This document shows, one piece after another, positions 44,913 to 54,592 of a DNA stretch of 64,000 nucleotides. Position numbers and translations under genes: made by a program. The stretch is from Prochlorococcus sp. AG-355-P18 (GTDB lineage: Bacteria > Cyanobacteriota > Cyanobacteriia > PCC-6307 > Cyanobiaceae). The DNA lies in assembly GCA_003280515.1 (NCBI GenBank), contig QCER01000010.1, positions 1 through 64,000 of the forward strand, written 5' to 3'. Under the pieces are notes generated by a model. It was not told where the DNA came from. It searched no databases and worked only from the letters and a program-made list of their open reading frames with translations. Position 1 is the first letter of the stretch. Each line of letters begins with the position of its first letter.

Positions 44913-45806
44913 ATGCTTATACTTCAAGCTTTTATACAATCTCCAGGAGAATCTTTTTTAAATTTAGGATTTATAACTATTAGATGGTACGGACTTCTTA
45001 TTTCGTTTTCAGTTTTAATAGGCCTATTTGTCTCTAAAAAACTAGCAAAAGCTAGAAATATTAACCCAGAGTACATTAGTGAAATACTTCCATCATTAAT
45101 AATCTCTTCAATAATTGGAGCTAGAGCTTATTACGTAATTTTTGAGTGGAGGCAATATAGCGGAGAGAACTTTTTTACTTCTTTTAAACTATTCAATAAC
45201 ATCATTCAAATACCTTCTTTTCTTGCAGTTTGGGAAGGAGGCATAGCAATCCATGGAGGTCTAATTGGAGGATTAATATCTATTATCTATTTCTGTAAGT
45301 CGAAAAAAATTAATTTAAAAACTTTTATAGATATATTAATCCCCTCGATTATTCTTGGACAATCAATAGGAAGGTGGGGAAATTTTTTCAATAATGAAGC
45401 CTTTGGAGTTCCTACAAATTTGCCTTGGAAATTATTTATACCTATCCAAAATAGGCCTTTAGAATTTATTAATTATGAATTTTTTCATCCTACATTTCTC
45501 TATGAGTCATTGTGGAATCTTTTAATTTTTATCGTCCTTATTATTACCTTTAATAAACAAAATAAAACAGATTTTTTCAGGCCTGGCTTTATTAGCTGTC
45601 TTTATTTAATAAGTTATAGCTTTGGACGATTCTGGATTGAAGGTTTAAGAACTGACCCACTATGCATTGGTGGACTTCCACCTTTCTGTGATGGGGGTAT
45701 AAGAATGGCTCAATTTATAAGTATTTTTCTATTTTCTTCTGGATTAATTGGAATATTTTTTTTAAGATTGAGAACATATAGTGGGAAAAATAGAAAGAAT
45801 GGATAA
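44913..45806 (+). CDS. lgt: Prolipoprotein diacylglyceryl transferase
   Basis: It transfers diacylglycerol to lipobox cysteines. The 297-residue polytopic protein has I-R-W-Y-G-L-L near residue 24, the H-G-G-L-I-G-G loop, and the signature [13 protein letters not shown], with the catalytic Arg/Asn segment. The C-terminal helix ends L-R-L-R-T-Y. The gene overlaps the start of cobM by up to 26 bases, or 8 if cobM starts at 45799. Confidence 0.95.
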   Translation: MLILQAFIQSPGESFLNLGFITIRWYGLLISFSVLIGLFVSKKLAKARNINPEYISEILPSLIISSIIGARAYYVIFEWRQYSGENFFTSFKLFNNIIQIPSFLAVWEGGIAIHGGLIGGLISIIYFCKSKKINLKTFIDILIPSIILGQSIGRWGNFFNNEAFGVPTNLPWKLFIPIQNRPLEFINYEFFHPTFLYESLWNLLIFIVLIITFNKQNKTDFFRPGFISCLYLISYSFGRFWIEGLRTDPLCIGGLPPFCDGGIRMAQFISIFLFSSGLIGIFFLRLRTYSGKNRKNG

Positions 45807-46554
45807 CAAAATATCCTTCATTGGAGTTGGTCCAGGCGATCCAGAATTATTAACTTTAAAAGCATTAAAAAAGATAAAAATTGCAGATGTCATTATTTGG
45901 ACTGATTCTCTAATTCCTGAAAAGATTTTAGATTCTGCTAAAGAAGGTTCTGAAAAAATAAAAACGAGTTCACTTAACTTAGAGCAAATCACCTCAATTA
46001 TGATAGAAAAATTTCAGGCAGGGAAAACTGTTGTAAGGTTGCATGATGGAGACCCTTGCCTTTTTGGAGCAATTAGAGAGCAAATCGAAATTTTAAAAAA
46101 CGAAAAAATTGAAATCGAGGTTGTTCCTGGAGTAAGTGCTTTTCAAGTTGCTGCAGCATATCATGAAGCTGAGTTAACCATCCCTGACATAACGCAAACA
46201 ATAATTTTAACAAGAGCAGGAGGTCGAACAGGGATGCCCGAAAAAGAATCTCTGAAAGATCTTGCGAAACACAATTCCTCTATATGTCTATATCTAAGTG
46301 CTAGGCATGTGAAAAGGTCTCAAGAAACTTTACTAGAGTTTTACCCTCCAGAGACTAAGGTGATTGTTGGATTTAGAGTATCTTGGGATGATGGTTGGAC
46401 ATCATTAATAGAATTAAAAGATATGGAAAAATTTTCTATTGAAAAAAAACTAATTAGAACAACCATTTACATAATTAGCCCAGCAATTAGTAATTCTCAA
46501 AAAAGATCTAATCTTTATAATCCATCTTATAAGCATCTCTTTAGGAATAAATAA
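45781..46554 (+). CDS. cobM: Precorrin-4 C11-methyltransferase
   Basis: A SAM-dependent methyltransferase of corrin synthesis. [12 protein letters not shown] near the N terminus, [11 protein letters not shown] and V-P-G-V-S-A-F are typical of the CobM/CbiF group, as is [12 protein letters not shown] 45799 ([10 protein letters not shown]) is a better start than the overlapping 45781 and reduces the overlap with lgt to 8 bases. It follows lgt without functional link, showing the scattered placement of B12 genes here. Confidence 0.93.
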   Translation: MGKIERMDNKISFIGVGPGDPELLTLKALKKIKIADVIIWTDSLIPEKILDSAKEGSEKIKTSSLNLEQITSIMIEKFQAGKTVVRLHDGDPCLFGAIREQIEILKNEKIEIEVVPGVSAFQVAAAYHEAELTIPDITQTIILTRAGGRTGMPEKESLKDLAKHNSSICLYLSARHVKRSQETLLEFYPPETKVIVGFRVSWDDGWTSLIELKDMEKFSIEKKLIRTTIYIISPAISNSQKRSNLYNPSYKHLFRNK

Positions 46555-46609
46555 TTTTAAAGTTGATAGAAAAATATTAATTACTATAATTAGTAAAAAT
46601 TTATTTGCT

Positions 46610-47104
46610 TTGAAAGAAATAAAATCTGTTTCGGGAATCAACAATAAAGGAGGGGATTCCTCTTTAAATAGAATCGGAAATTTCATTAAAGAGGCTAGGT
46701 TAAGTAAAAATCAATCAATTGAAGAATTGGCTTCTGATTTAAAAATTGGAGCTCATCAACTTGAAGCCATAGAGGAAGGTAATGAAGAAAAACTACCTGA
46801 AAAAGTATTTATCAAAGCAATGATTAGAAGGATTTCACAGAAGCTAAAACTTGATACGGAATTTTTAATGGATGAATTCAAAACAGAGAGGAAAGAAGTG
46901 AAAATTGAAGAAATAGTTGAAGAAGTTTCCAAAAAAAATTATAAATCTAGGCAATCTAAGAATTTTAATCCACTAGGATTCCTAATATTTATTTTAATTT
47001 CAGGCTTTCTCGGACTAATCTCCTCGTCCTTAATTTTCAATTTATTTTCAGATTCTTCTCAGAATCAAACTCCAAAACAAGAACTTATTAAAAAAACTAA
47101 ATAA
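46610..47104 (+). CDS. RodZ-like helix-turn-helix membrane protein
   Basis: A 164-residue protein. Residues 24-85 form an Xre-type helix-turn-helix (I-K-E-A-R-L-S-K-N-Q-S-I-E-E-L-A) of the kind at the N terminus of RodZ, then a charged linker and one membrane helix (about 126-147), then a short Gln/Lys tail. RodZ links MreB to the cell wall machinery; this version lacks the large periplasmic domain. The start is TTG 46610, though an inner Met may be used. It overlaps the end of the converging ppx gene by 8 bases. Confidence 0.82.
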   Translation: MKEIKSVSGINNKGGDSSLNRIGNFIKEARLSKNQSIEELASDLKIGAHQLEAIEEGNEEKLPEKVFIKAMIRRISQKLKLDTEFLMDEFKTERKEVKIEEIVEEVSKKNYKSRQSKNFNPLGFLIFILISGFLGLISSSLIFNLFSDSSQNQTPKQELIKKTK

Positions 47105-48692
47105 CTTTTAATTCCAAATTCTTAAGTTCTTTTATTACATTACGGCATAATCCTAGGTTCCATTTTTCAAGAAGAAGATCATGATTTCTATCTAAAGGTA
47201 AAAGTTGAAATGTGAGATTATTTTCCTGCAATTTTATTTGAACTGAGGAGATCACCTTGTCAGGTCTTTGATCAAGAGCTGCTGCTAGTCTCAGGATTAA
47301 TGACATTTCAAGAACTAATGTTTTATCTTCTTTGGATATTAAATTTTGCCAAGACTCATGTCTTTTCTTGGGTAGAGTCTTTCTATGGTACCTAGCAATT
47401 GAAGCAATAATATTTGTTTCTGCATCAGAATATCCCAACAACTCACAATTTTTTATTAAGTACCAAGAGTGTTTGTGATATGAGCCAACATTCACATATT
47501 TCCCACAATTATAAAGATTAGAAGCTGCCCAAAGAAGTTCTTTAGCTTTAGGGTCATTATCGCTATGAAAGATATTTTTAGTCTGATCATAGATTTGAAA
47601 GGCAATATCAATAACTTTTTCAGCTCTTATATTATCTACTCCAAACTTTCTGGCCTGATGAACTATAGTTGTTTTTCTAATATTGCCTTGAATATTTAAC
47701 TCATTTTTAATTATCCCTTTACGAAGCATCCAATCCACAACCAAACCCTCTCGAAGCGCCCTCTCACTTATTATTAATTCATCAAAGTTCAACATCTCCA
47801 TTGCGGTGTTTAATATCAATGCTCCTGGAATAATTATTTCTGCTCTTCTCTCACTTAATGAAGGTATTTTCTTGATTTCCGAAACTGGCAATTTAATTAG
47901 TTTTTCCAATACATTTTGTAAATTTCCCCTCTTAAATTTATAACCATGCAACTTTTGTTTAGATTCTCCCAACTCATCTGAAATCAAATTTCCTAATGAG
48001 GTTGCAGTGCCACTGGTTGCAATCATAGATAAAGGCTTATCTCTATTAGATCTACTCTTTATTTTTCGAACAGATGGCTCTAAAGATCCTTTAATAAAAG
48101 TTGTTAAGAAACTCGATCTTTCTGAAGTTACAGAACCTTTATTTAAAAAATCATTTTTAAGTCTTACCGCACCAATTCTCGAACTGGTAAGAGCCATAGC
48201 ATCTTTTTTATCTGCAAGTATTAATTCTGTAGATCCTCCTCCAATATCTATGATTACAAAAGAATGATCTTCAAAAGACATACCAGAAAGAACACCAAGG
48301 TAAATTAATCTGGCTTCCTCAGAACCACTTATCATTTCTATTTGAATATCAGTTTCATCAAGAACTCTTCTAATAAAATCTTGACCATTTGGAGCTTCCC
48401 TAACTGCACTTGTTGCTGCTGTTACTATTTCATTTACTGCATTACTTTTACAATATTCCTTAAATCGCTTAAGAGTAACTAATGCCCTTTGGATTGATTC
48501 TTCAGTAAGATTACCCTCCTCATCTCTTTCTCCAAGACGAGTGGTTGATTTATCAGTAAATTTTATTGAAAATGATTTTAATTCTAGATTAATTTCTGCT
48601 ACCAAGAGATGTGTAGAGTTAGTTCCAATATCTATAGAAGCTACTAAAATTTGCTTTTCTTGAAAATATCTTAAATCTTGTTTCAGTATCAT
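47097..48692 (-). CDS. ppx: Exopolyphosphatase / pppGpp phosphohydrolase family
   Basis: A 531-residue Ppx/GppA protein. The ASKHA fold motifs are A-S-I-D-I-G-T-N-S-T-H-L-L at the N terminus, A-A-T-S-A-V-R-E-A and I-D-I-G-G-G-S-T-E-L-I near residue 150. The C-terminal half is the HD-like helical domain (Y-N-C-G-K-Y-V-N-V-G and H-K-H-S-W-Y). It degrades polyphosphate and may also act on pppGpp. It is divergent from ubiA with 104 bases between starts. Confidence 0.93.
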   Translation of the reverse strand: MILKQDLRYFQEKQILVASIDIGTNSTHLLVAEINLELKSFSIKFTDKSTTRLGERDEEGNLTEESIQRALVTLKRFKEYCKSNAVNEIVTAATSAVREAPNGQDFIRRVLDETDIQIEMISGSEEARLIYLGVLSGMSFEDHSFVIIDIGGGSTELILADKKDAMALTSSRIGAVRLKNDFLNKGSVTSERSSFLTTFIKGSLEPSVRKIKSRSNRDKPLSMIATSGTATSLGNLISDELGESKQKLHGYKFKRGNLQNVLEKLIKLPVSEIKKIPSLSERRAEIIIPGALILNTAMEMLNFDELIISERALREGLVVDWMLRKGIIKNELNIQGNIRKTTIVHQARKFGVDNIRAEKVIDIAFQIYDQTKNIFHSDNDPKAKELLWAASNLYNCGKYVNVGSYHKHSWYLIKNCELLGYSDAETNIIASIARYHRKTLPKKRHESWQNLISKEDKTLVLEMSLILRLAAALDQRPDKVISSVQIKLQENNLTFQLLPLDRNHDLLLEKWNLGLCRNVIKELKNLELKVI

Positions 48693-48796
48693 TTCTTTTT
48701 ATAAGACGACGATATCTTTAATCCATTAATAAATATACCCAACATTGATTATTAAATAATAGAAATCATCTAATCCTAGTAAGATTATTTAAAGTT

Positions 48797-49705
48797 ATGA
48801 AATATACAATAGGTCATATGCAAAATAAAAATCGACAAATTAAATTAAGTACTTTTTTTGAATTATTAAGGTGGAATAAGCCCACTGGAAGAATGATCTT
48901 ACTTATTCCTGCTGGATGGAGTTTATATTTAACCCCAGATGCTAATCCAACATTTTTAATGTTGCTAAGAATAATAGTCGGAGGACTACTAGTAAGTGGA
49001 TTAGGATGCGTGGTTAATGATATTTGGGACAAAAAAATTGATCAAAGAGTTTTTAGGACAAAAAATAGACCTTTAGCTGCAAATAAAATCGGTCTTAAAA
49101 CAGCTTATTCAATTCTTTTCTTTTTAATTTTATGTAGCTTCTTTTTAACTTTGTCACTACCTCAGCCTGGAAGAATCCTTTCCATTTCACTTGCTTTTTT
49201 AGCTTTACCTATCATTTTAATTTATCCTTCTGCCAAAAGATGGTTTAAATATCCTCAATTAATCTTATCTATATGCTGGGGTTTTGCTGTCTTAATTCCC
49301 TGGGCCGCAAATGAAGGCAATTTAAATAGTATTGTTTTATTATTTTGCTGGCTAGCTACCATTTTCTGGACTTTTGGCTTTGACACGATTTATGCTTTAG
49401 CAGATAAAAAATATGATATCAAAATTGGAATTAATAGTTCCGCTGTTAACCTCCAGAACAATACAAGAATAACCATTCAAATTTGTTATTTTTTAACTTC
49501 TTTTTTTCTCGCAATATGCGGATTTATTAATCAAATGGATTTTATTTTTTGGCCAATTTGGCTTGCAACGTCAATCTTAATGCAGAGAGATATACTAAAA
49601 GTATTTCCTGAGGAAAAGCAATCAATAAAAAATATTGGGAATCACTTCAAAAATCAATCAATTTATGGAGGAGTCATTTTATTAGGAATTATTATTGCCT
49701 CATAA
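48797..49705 (+). CDS. ubiA: 4-Hydroxybenzoate polyprenyltransferase (UbiA family)
   Basis: A prenyltransferase of the plastoquinone-type pathway. The two Asp-rich motifs are N-D-I-W-D-K-K-I-D near residue 74 and D-T-I-Y-A-L-A-D-K-K-Y-D near 196. Nine hydrophobic segments are predicted. The 302-residue length is normal. The ATG at 48797 gives an 11-residue longer N terminus than the internal M-Q-N-K start; either is possible. An S66 peptidase gene follows after 9 bases. Confidence 0.92.
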   Translation: MKYTIGHMQNKNRQIKLSTFFELLRWNKPTGRMILLIPAGWSLYLTPDANPTFLMLLRIIVGGLLVSGLGCVVNDIWDKKIDQRVFRTKNRPLAANKIGLKTAYSILFFLILCSFFLTLSLPQPGRILSISLAFLALPIILIYPSAKRWFKYPQLILSICWGFAVLIPWAANEGNLNSIVLLFCWLATIFWTFGFDTIYALADKKYDIKIGINSSAVNLQNNTRITIQICYFLTSFFLAICGFINQMDFIFWPIWLATSILMQRDILKVFPEEKQSIKNIGNHFKNQSIYGGVILLGIIIAS

Positions 49706-49714
49706 ACTTTAAAT

Positions 49715-50584
49715 ATGGTTTTTAGATTAAAAAAAGGGGATCTATTAGATATTATAGCTCCAGGCTCCTTTATTGATGAAGACGAAAATTTTCAAAAAGG
49801 CATAGAAATCTTAAAAAACTGGGGTTTGGAAATTAATGAAAATAATTCTTTATCAAAAAAATTTGGTTATTTTGCAGGCGATGATCTAACTAGATTTGAA
49901 GAACTTGAAAAAGCACAAAATAGTAAGCTAATCATTTTTGCAAAAGGAGGTTGGGGTTCAGCAAGACTTTTAGAAAAGGAACCTTCTTGGCAGAATGGTT
50001 TAATGCTTGGATTCTCAGATACATGTTCTTTATTACTATCTAAATATGCTCAAGGATTTATAGGTTCTATCCATGGCCCCATGGTTACTAGCCTTTTCAA
50101 AGAACCAGAGTGGAGTCTTGAGAGATTAAGAAATTTACTTTTTGAGGGATATGTTGAGGACATAATAGGAATCCCTTTAAGAGGTGGAAAAGCGAAAGGA
50201 GAGATAATAGTTTCTAACTTAACTATTGCTACTTTTTTAATTGGAACTAATCACTTTCCTGATTGCAAAGGGAAAATAATAATTTTTGAAGACATTAATG
50301 AAGATATTTATAAAATTGATCGCATGTTGACTTACCTTAGGATGACTAAAACAATTTCTGAAATTGCGGGTATTGGATTCGGAAGTTTTTCTAATGATTC
50401 CTGCGACCTTGAATGGAAGGATTTACTAAAAAACTGCATTATTGAAAGACTTCAAGAGTTCGATTTTCCTATTCTTTTTGATCTCCCAATAGGCCACATA
50501 TCAGGGAATGCATGCATCCCGTTAGGGTATGAAGCAACCTTAAATGGTGACAAAGGCATTCTTAGTATCGATAAACCTTTTTAA
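49715..50584 (+). CDS. LD-carboxypeptidase, S66 family
   Basis: A 289-residue serine peptidase that trims the terminal D-Ala from peptidoglycan tetrapeptides. The nucleophile serine is in L-G-F-S-D-T-C, and later motifs I-I-F-E-D-I-N-E (Glu) and L-P-I-G-H-I-S-G (His) complete the Ser-Glu-His triad. The N terminus L-K-K-G-D-L-L-D-I-I-A-P-G-S is typical. It shares the plus strand with ubiA and stops adjacent to the ispD stop with no gap. Confidence 0.92.
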   Translation: MVFRLKKGDLLDIIAPGSFIDEDENFQKGIEILKNWGLEINENNSLSKKFGYFAGDDLTRFEELEKAQNSKLIIFAKGGWGSARLLEKEPSWQNGLMLGFSDTCSLLLSKYAQGFIGSIHGPMVTSLFKEPEWSLERLRNLLFEGYVEDIIGIPLRGGKAKGEIIVSNLTIATFLIGTNHFPDCKGKIIIFEDINEDIYKIDRMLTYLRMTKTISEIAGIGFGSFSNDSCDLEWKDLLKNCIIERLQEFDFPILFDLPIGHISGNACIPLGYEATLNGDKGILSIDKPF

Positions 50585-51256
50585 CTAGGAGTTCTTCACA
50601 AAAAGTTTTGCTATTTTCAAATCTATAGGGGATGTAATTTTTATATTTGAATAAGTTCCTTCAATAATCTTCACTTTCCAATTAAGCATTTCGAATAGAG
50701 AAGCATCATCTGTAACTTTCCAGTTTTTATCAATTGCCATCCTATGAGCTTTTTTTAATCTATCTACTAAAAAGCCCTGAGGAGTTTGCGCTGCCCATAA
50801 ATAATTTCTGTCTGGTGTTTCTTTAATAAAACCTTCACTATCAACAATCTTTATAGTGTCTGTTACCTTAGTAGCCAAAATTACAGCTTCATTTTCATCT
50901 AACTGCTTCGCACAAAGGTCTATCAATTCAGGATTAATTAGACATCTAGCGCCATCATGTATTAAAACTTTTTCAGCATCTTTTGGTAACGCTTTTAAAC
51001 CATTAAAAACTGACTGTTGTCTGGTGTCACCACCATTAATCCAGTGAACTTTATGGGCAAAATCCTTAGCTGAATTTAATAATAAGTTTTTATCTTTCAG
51101 TTGCCCAATTATTCCAACCCAATTTGTTGAGCTTGCAGAAAATACAGATTTAAGTGTCCAATAAATCAAAGACTCTCCCTCTAACTCTATAAGTAATTTA
51201 TTTTTTCCAGCTTTCATTCTGCTACCGCTCCCTGCAGCTGGTATTAAAAAGTGCAC
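50585..51256 (-). CDS. ispD: 2-C-methyl-D-erythritol 4-phosphate cytidylyltransferase
   Basis: It makes CDP-methylerythritol in the plastidial-type isoprenoid (MEP) pathway. P-A-A-G-S-G-S-R-M is the CTP loop, K-N-K-L-L is the following lysine region, and V-L-I-H-D-G-A-R-C is the cytidine loop; T-D-D-A-S-L-F-E near residue 175 also matches. At 223 residues it is of normal length. It is divergent from fabG with 93 bases between starts and tail-to-tail with the S66 gene. Confidence 0.95.
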   Translation of the reverse strand: MHFLIPAAGSGSRMKAGKNKLLIELEGESLIYWTLKSVFSASSTNWVGIIGQLKDKNLLLNSAKDFAHKVHWINGGDTRQQSVFNGLKALPKDAEKVLIHDGARCLINPELIDLCAKQLDENEAVILATKVTDTIKIVDSEGFIKETPDRNYLWAAQTPQGFLVDRLKKAHRMAIDKNWKVTDDASLFEMLNWKVKIIEGTYSNIKITSPIDLKIAKLFVKNS

Positions 51257-51349
51257 AATAGAAGGTCTTAATATTTTCTAGACAATTATAAATAAAAGCA
51301 ATATCTTTACACAAATAGTACTACGATTGAAAATTATAAAAATTTCATA

Positions 51350-52099
51350 ATGTCCAATAAAGATTCATTATCAGGCAAAATTGCTTTAATCACTGGAGCT
51401 AGCAGAGGAATTGGTAAAGAAATTGCTTTAGAACTAAGCCGATTGGGAGCAGAAGTTTTTATTAATTACTCTTCTTCTGATGAAAAAGCTGAAGAAGTTG
51501 TAAATTTAATAAAAAATTCAGGAGGTAAAGCTCATAAATTAAAATTTGATGTTTCAAAAGAGGATTCTGTCAGTTCAGCTTTTGACGAAATAATCAAAAT
51601 TAATGGCACTATTGATATCCTCATTAACAATGCTGGAATTACTAGAGATGGACTATTGATGAGAATGAAATCGGAACAATGGGATGATGTACTAAATACA
51701 AACTTAAAAGGAGTTTTTCTTTGTACAAAATATGCTTCAAAATTTATGATGAAAAAAAGAAGTGGTAGCATCGTAAATATTTCATCTGTTGTTGGCATAA
51801 TTGGTAATCCTGGACAAGCAAATTATTCTGCAGCCAAAGCTGGAGTTATTGGATTTACCAAAACTTGTGCTAAAGAATTTGCCTCAAGAGGTATAAATGT
51901 TAATGCAATAGCTCCAGGTTTTATAGAAACAGAGATGACTGAAAAACTTAACACTGAAGAGATTCTAAAAGTTATTCCTTTAGGGAAATTGGGAAGTTGT
52001 ACTCAAATTGCAAACTTAGTATCATTCTTAGTTTCAAGTGATGCAGGAAGTTACATTACAGGGCAGACAATCAGTATAGACGGGGGTATGAGTATTTAG
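51350..52099 (+). CDS. fabG: 3-Oxoacyl-[acyl-carrier-protein] reductase
   Basis: An NADPH-dependent SDR of fatty acid synthesis. T-G-A-S-R-G-I-G-K at about residues 16-24, N-N-A-G near 95, catalytic Ser in I-S-S-V-V-G, Y-S-A-A-K as the Tyr/Lys pair, and the C-terminal I-D-G-G-M are all present. Length 249 is normal. Its stop abuts the stop of the converging 59-residue membrane protein, with no spacing. Confidence 0.96.
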   Translation: MSNKDSLSGKIALITGASRGIGKEIALELSRLGAEVFINYSSSDEKAEEVVNLIKNSGGKAHKLKFDVSKEDSVSSAFDEIIKINGTIDILINNAGITRDGLLMRMKSEQWDDVLNTNLKGVFLCTKYASKFMMKKRSGSIVNISSVVGIIGNPGQANYSAAKAGVIGFTKTCAKEFASRGINVNAIAPGFIETEMTEKLNTEEILKVIPLGKLGSCTQIANLVSFLVSSDAGSYITGQTISIDGGMSI

Positions 52100-52279
52100 T
52101 TATGTACTTTCATAAGGCTGACCTAATTCATCTCTCAACCTTCTAATTTTTTGTAAAAGTTTTAGTCTTCGACTTCTAGCAGTTAATGTTAAGAAAAATC
52201 TTAAAGGAAAGTATATTAGTGTCATAGCAATCGCGAGGATTGCCGTAAGAGTAAAAATAAGATTATTTGTTTCTTCCAT
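52100..52279 (-). CDS. Small membrane protein of 59 residues, unknown
   Basis: A 60-codon gene found by reading the gap between fabG and groEL2. It starts at ATG 52279 and ends at 52100, exactly next to the fabG stop. Residues about 7-32 are a hydrophobic helix (L-I-F-T-L-T-A-I-L-A-I-A-M-T-L-I-Y-F), then a strongly basic amphipathic helix (R-S-R-R-L-K-L-L-Q-K-I-R-R-L-R-D-E-L) and a polar tail. The composition and clean start suggest a real small protein; such positive amphipathic helices often bind membranes or complexes. Conservation would need a search. Confidence 0.75.
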   Translation of the reverse strand: MEETNNLIFTLTAILAIAMTLIYFPLRFFLTLTARSRRLKLLQKIRRLRDELGQPYEST

Positions 52280-52410
52280 AACTTAAAGATACTCTTATTT
52301 GAGTTAATTTGTATGTCCTATTAAAAGAAATTCGGCTTTCCCCACTTAATTAAATATCCCTTAAAAATGATTCTATGGGAGATTAGAATAAGACAAAAGA
52401 TCAAGCAAAC

Positions 52411-54108
52411 ATGGCTAAACAGTTAAGTTTTTCTAATGAATCAAGAGAAGCTCTAGAAAAAGGTGTGAATTTCGTAGCTAATGCGGTAAAGGTTACTATT
52501 GGGCCGAAGGCAAAAAACGTTGTAATAGAAAAGAAATTTGGATCACCAGATATAGTAAGAGATGGATCTACAGTTGCTAAAGAGATCGAGATTGAAAACC
52601 CTATTTCTAATTTAGGTGCGAAATTAATAGAACAAGTTGCATCCAAGACAAAAGAGAGTGCTGGTGATGGAACAACAACAGCGACCATTTTAGCTCAGAA
52701 GATGGTTCAAGAGGGATTAAAAAATATTGCTTCTGGCGCCAACCCTATGGAGTTAAAAAAAGGTATGGAGGCAGGCCTAGCTTGTGTCTTAGAAAAATTA
52801 AGTTCCAGAAGTATTTCATTAAGTGGTTCTGATATCCAAAAAGTTGCAACAGTTAGTGCTGGAGGTGATGAAGAAATTGGATCTATAATTTCGAAAGCAA
52901 TGGATATTGTTACTTCAGATGGCGTTATAACTGTCGAAGAATCTCAATCACTAGAAACAGAATTAGATATAACTGAAGGTATGTCTTTTGATAGAGGTTA
53001 TAGTTCTCCATATTTCGTAACAGACCAAGAAAGACAAGTTTGTGAACTTGAAAATCCTAAAATATTAATAACTGATCAAAAAGTCTCAACTTTAGTTGAT
53101 CTAGTTCCAATACTTGAAGAAATTCAGAAGTCAGGATTACCTTTTCTAATTCTTGCCGAAGATATCGAAGGAGAGGCTTTAACCACTCTGGTTTTAAACA
53201 AGAATAGTGGGGTTTTAAATGTTGCTTCCGTAAGAGCTCCGTTATTTGGTGAGAGAAGAAAAGCTGCCCTCGAAGATATTGCAATTCTTACAGGGGCTAA
53301 GTTAATTAGCGAAGATAAATCGATGACACTTGATAAAGTATCGATTAATGATTTAGGAAAAGCAAAAAAGATAACTATCACAAAGGATAAAACTACAATT
53401 GTTGCCTTCGAAGACACTAAAGATTTAGTAAAAGCGAGAGTAGAGAAATTAAAGAGAGAAGTCGTTATAACTGAATCTGAGTATGATCAGGATAAAATCA
53501 ATGAAAGAATAGCCAAACTAGCCGGAGGAGTAGCTCTTATCAAAGTAGGAGCTGCTACAGAAACAGAGATGAAGCATAAGAAGTTGAAAATCGAAGATTC
53601 TCTTAATGCTACAAAAGCTGCTATTGAAGAGGGTGTTGTTTCTGGAGGAGGACAAACTTTAATTGAAATATCAGATGACCTTTTAAATTTAATTGAAACA
53701 TCTTCAGATGATTTAAGAACAGGGATAAATATAGTCAAAGAAGCCCTTTTGGAACCCACAAAACAAATAGCAAAAAATGCCGGTTTTAATGGAGATGTAG
53801 TTGTCGCTGAAATTAAAAGACTTAACAAAGGCTTTAATGCTAATTCAGGAAAATATGAGGATTTAAAAGATTCAGGAATATTAGATCCAACCAAAGTAAT
53901 AAGATTAGCTCTTCAAGATTCAGTATCTATTGCAGCTATGCTCCTCACAACAGAAGTTGCCATGGCTGACATCCCAGAGCCTGAAGCCGTAGCTCCTGGA
54001 GCACCAGGTGGAGATCCAATGGGAGGAATGGGTGGCATGGGAATGCCTGGAATGGGTGGCATGGGAATGCCTGGCATGGGTGGCATGGGAATGCCTGGAA
54101 TGATGTAA
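52411..54108 (+). CDS. groEL2: Chaperonin GroEL (stand-alone second copy)
   Basis: A 565-residue type I chaperonin without adjacent groES. N terminus [16 protein letters not shown] near residue 32, [14 protein letters not shown] loop and the A-A[10 protein letters not shown] region are conserved. The C terminus is a Gly/Met tail containing three copies of G-G-M-G-M-P-G-M. Cyanobacteria usually have groESL1 plus a lone groEL2, and this matches the second. No CIRCE element (TTAGCACTC/GAGTGCTAA) is visible upstream. It ends in a small hairpin terminator. Confidence 0.93.
   Translation: MAKQLSFSNESREALEKGVNFVANAVKVTIGPKAKNVVIEKKFGSPDIVRDGSTVAKEIEIENPISNLGAKLIEQVASKTKESAGDGTTTATILAQKMVQEGLKNIASGANPMELKKGMEAGLACVLEKLSSRSISLSGSDIQKVATVSAGGDEEIGSIISKAMDIVTSDGVITVEESQSLETELDITEGMSFDRGYSSPYFVTDQERQVCELENPKILITDQKVSTLVDLVPILEEIQKSGLPFLILAEDIEGEALTTLVLNKNSGVLNVASVRAPLFGERRKAALEDIAILTGAKLISEDKSMTLDKVSINDLGKAKKITITKDKTTIVAFEDTKDLVKARVEKLKREVVITESEYDQDKINERIAKLAGGVALIKVGAATETEMKHKKLKIEDSLNATKAAIEEGVVSGGGQTLIEISDDLLNLIETSSDDLRTGINIVKEALLEPTKQIAKNAGFNGDVVVAEIKRLNKGFNANSGKYEDLKDSGILDPTKVIRLALQDSVSIAAMLLTTEVAMADIPEPEAVAPGAPGGDPMGGMGGMGMPGMGGMGMPGMGGMGMPGMM
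54031..54102 (+). repeat. Three 24-base tandem repeats in the groEL2 tail
   Basis: Units at 54031-54054, 54055-54078 and 54079-54102 begin GGTGGCATGGGAATG and differ only at one base in the middle unit. They encode G-G-M-G-M-P-G-M three times in the flexible C-terminal tail of GroEL. Near identity suggests recent duplication. Confidence 0.96.
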
Positions 54109-54126
54109 AAGCTAACTAGCTTTTTT
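54107..54126 (+). terminator. Short intrinsic terminator of groEL2
   Basis: AAAAGCT (54107-54113), a 4-base loop and AGCTTTT (54118-54124), then two more T, forming a 7-base stem with a T tract. It includes part of the groEL2 stop codon (54106-54108) and the last codons of the converging gene at 54112-54585. Confidence 0.75.
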
Positions 54127-54585
54127 ATCGTTGTTAATCCACTTTCTCAAATTTTTAATATAAGGTAGGGGTAATTTTGGGGTTTCAGTAAATTGATTTA
54201 TATTATTAGATTTTTGATTTTTGTAAGATATTTCATTGTTGCTAGCAGTTTCCAGCTCATCTGATTCCCACTTTGTTTCTTCATTATTTTCAAAAGTTTT
54301 TGATAATTCAAGCTTAATTTGTTCTTGATTTTCTTCATGCACTTCATCAATTAAAGAGATCTGTTCTTGATTTTCTTCATGCATTTCATTAATTAAAGAG
54401 ATCTGTTCTTGATTTTCTTCTTCACGCTGATTTTCTTTTTGTAGTGAACTATGGATTAATAAATCATTTAATGAATCAATCCCAAATCTATGGACCCACT
54501 TAAGAACAACATTTTCTTTAAGCAAAAAATTATTTTCTAAAGAGGCTTGCTTAAAAACTTCTATTAAATGATTTTTTAAAAGCAT
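54112..54585 (-). CDS. Repeat-bearing unknown protein beside groEL2
   Basis: A 157-residue protein I do not recognise. Residues 1-50 are a plausible helical domain (V-F-K-Q-A-S-L, W-V-H-R-F-G-I-D-S-L-N-D-L-L). Residues 56-94 have nearly three copies of a 14-residue unit E-E-N-Q-E-Q-I-S-L-I-x-E-x-H, likely a coiled coil. The C-terminal third is charged, and ends with L-P-L-P-Y-I-K-N-L-R-K-W. It is 7 bases downstream of the ABC-2 permease gene, minus strand, so may be the last gene of that operon. Function unknown. Confidence 0.72.
   Translation of the reverse strand: MLLKNHLIEVFKQASLENNFLLKENVVLKWVHRFGIDSLNDLLIHSSLQKENQREEENQEQISLINEMHEENQEQISLIDEVHEENQEQIKLELSKTFENNEETKWESDELETASNNEISYKNQKSNNINQFTETPKLPLPYIKNLRKWINNDKKAS
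54304..54420 (-). repeat. 42-base tandem repeats (about 2.8 copies) in the 157-residue protein gene
   Basis: Reading the minus strand, units of 42 bases encode E-E-N-Q-E-Q-I-S-L-I-N/D-E-M/V-H at residues 56-69 and 70-83, then a degenerate partial copy at 84-94. The unit is a multiple of three so the frame is kept. The first two differ at only a few bases, which implies recent duplication. Confidence 0.93.
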
Positions 54586-54592
54586 AAAATTT

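Noticed and set aside
52280-52410. Possible CIRCE or HrcA operator before groEL2
   Set aside because: Only a short ACTC-TTATTT-GAGT inverted repeat is present near 52291-52304. It lacks the TTAGCACTC and GAGTGCTAA arms and the 9-base spacer.
52401-52688. Minus-strand frames of 75-135 residues opposite groEL2
   Set aside because: They are reverse-strand shadows of a well-conserved chaperonin gene, with composition typical of such shadows.
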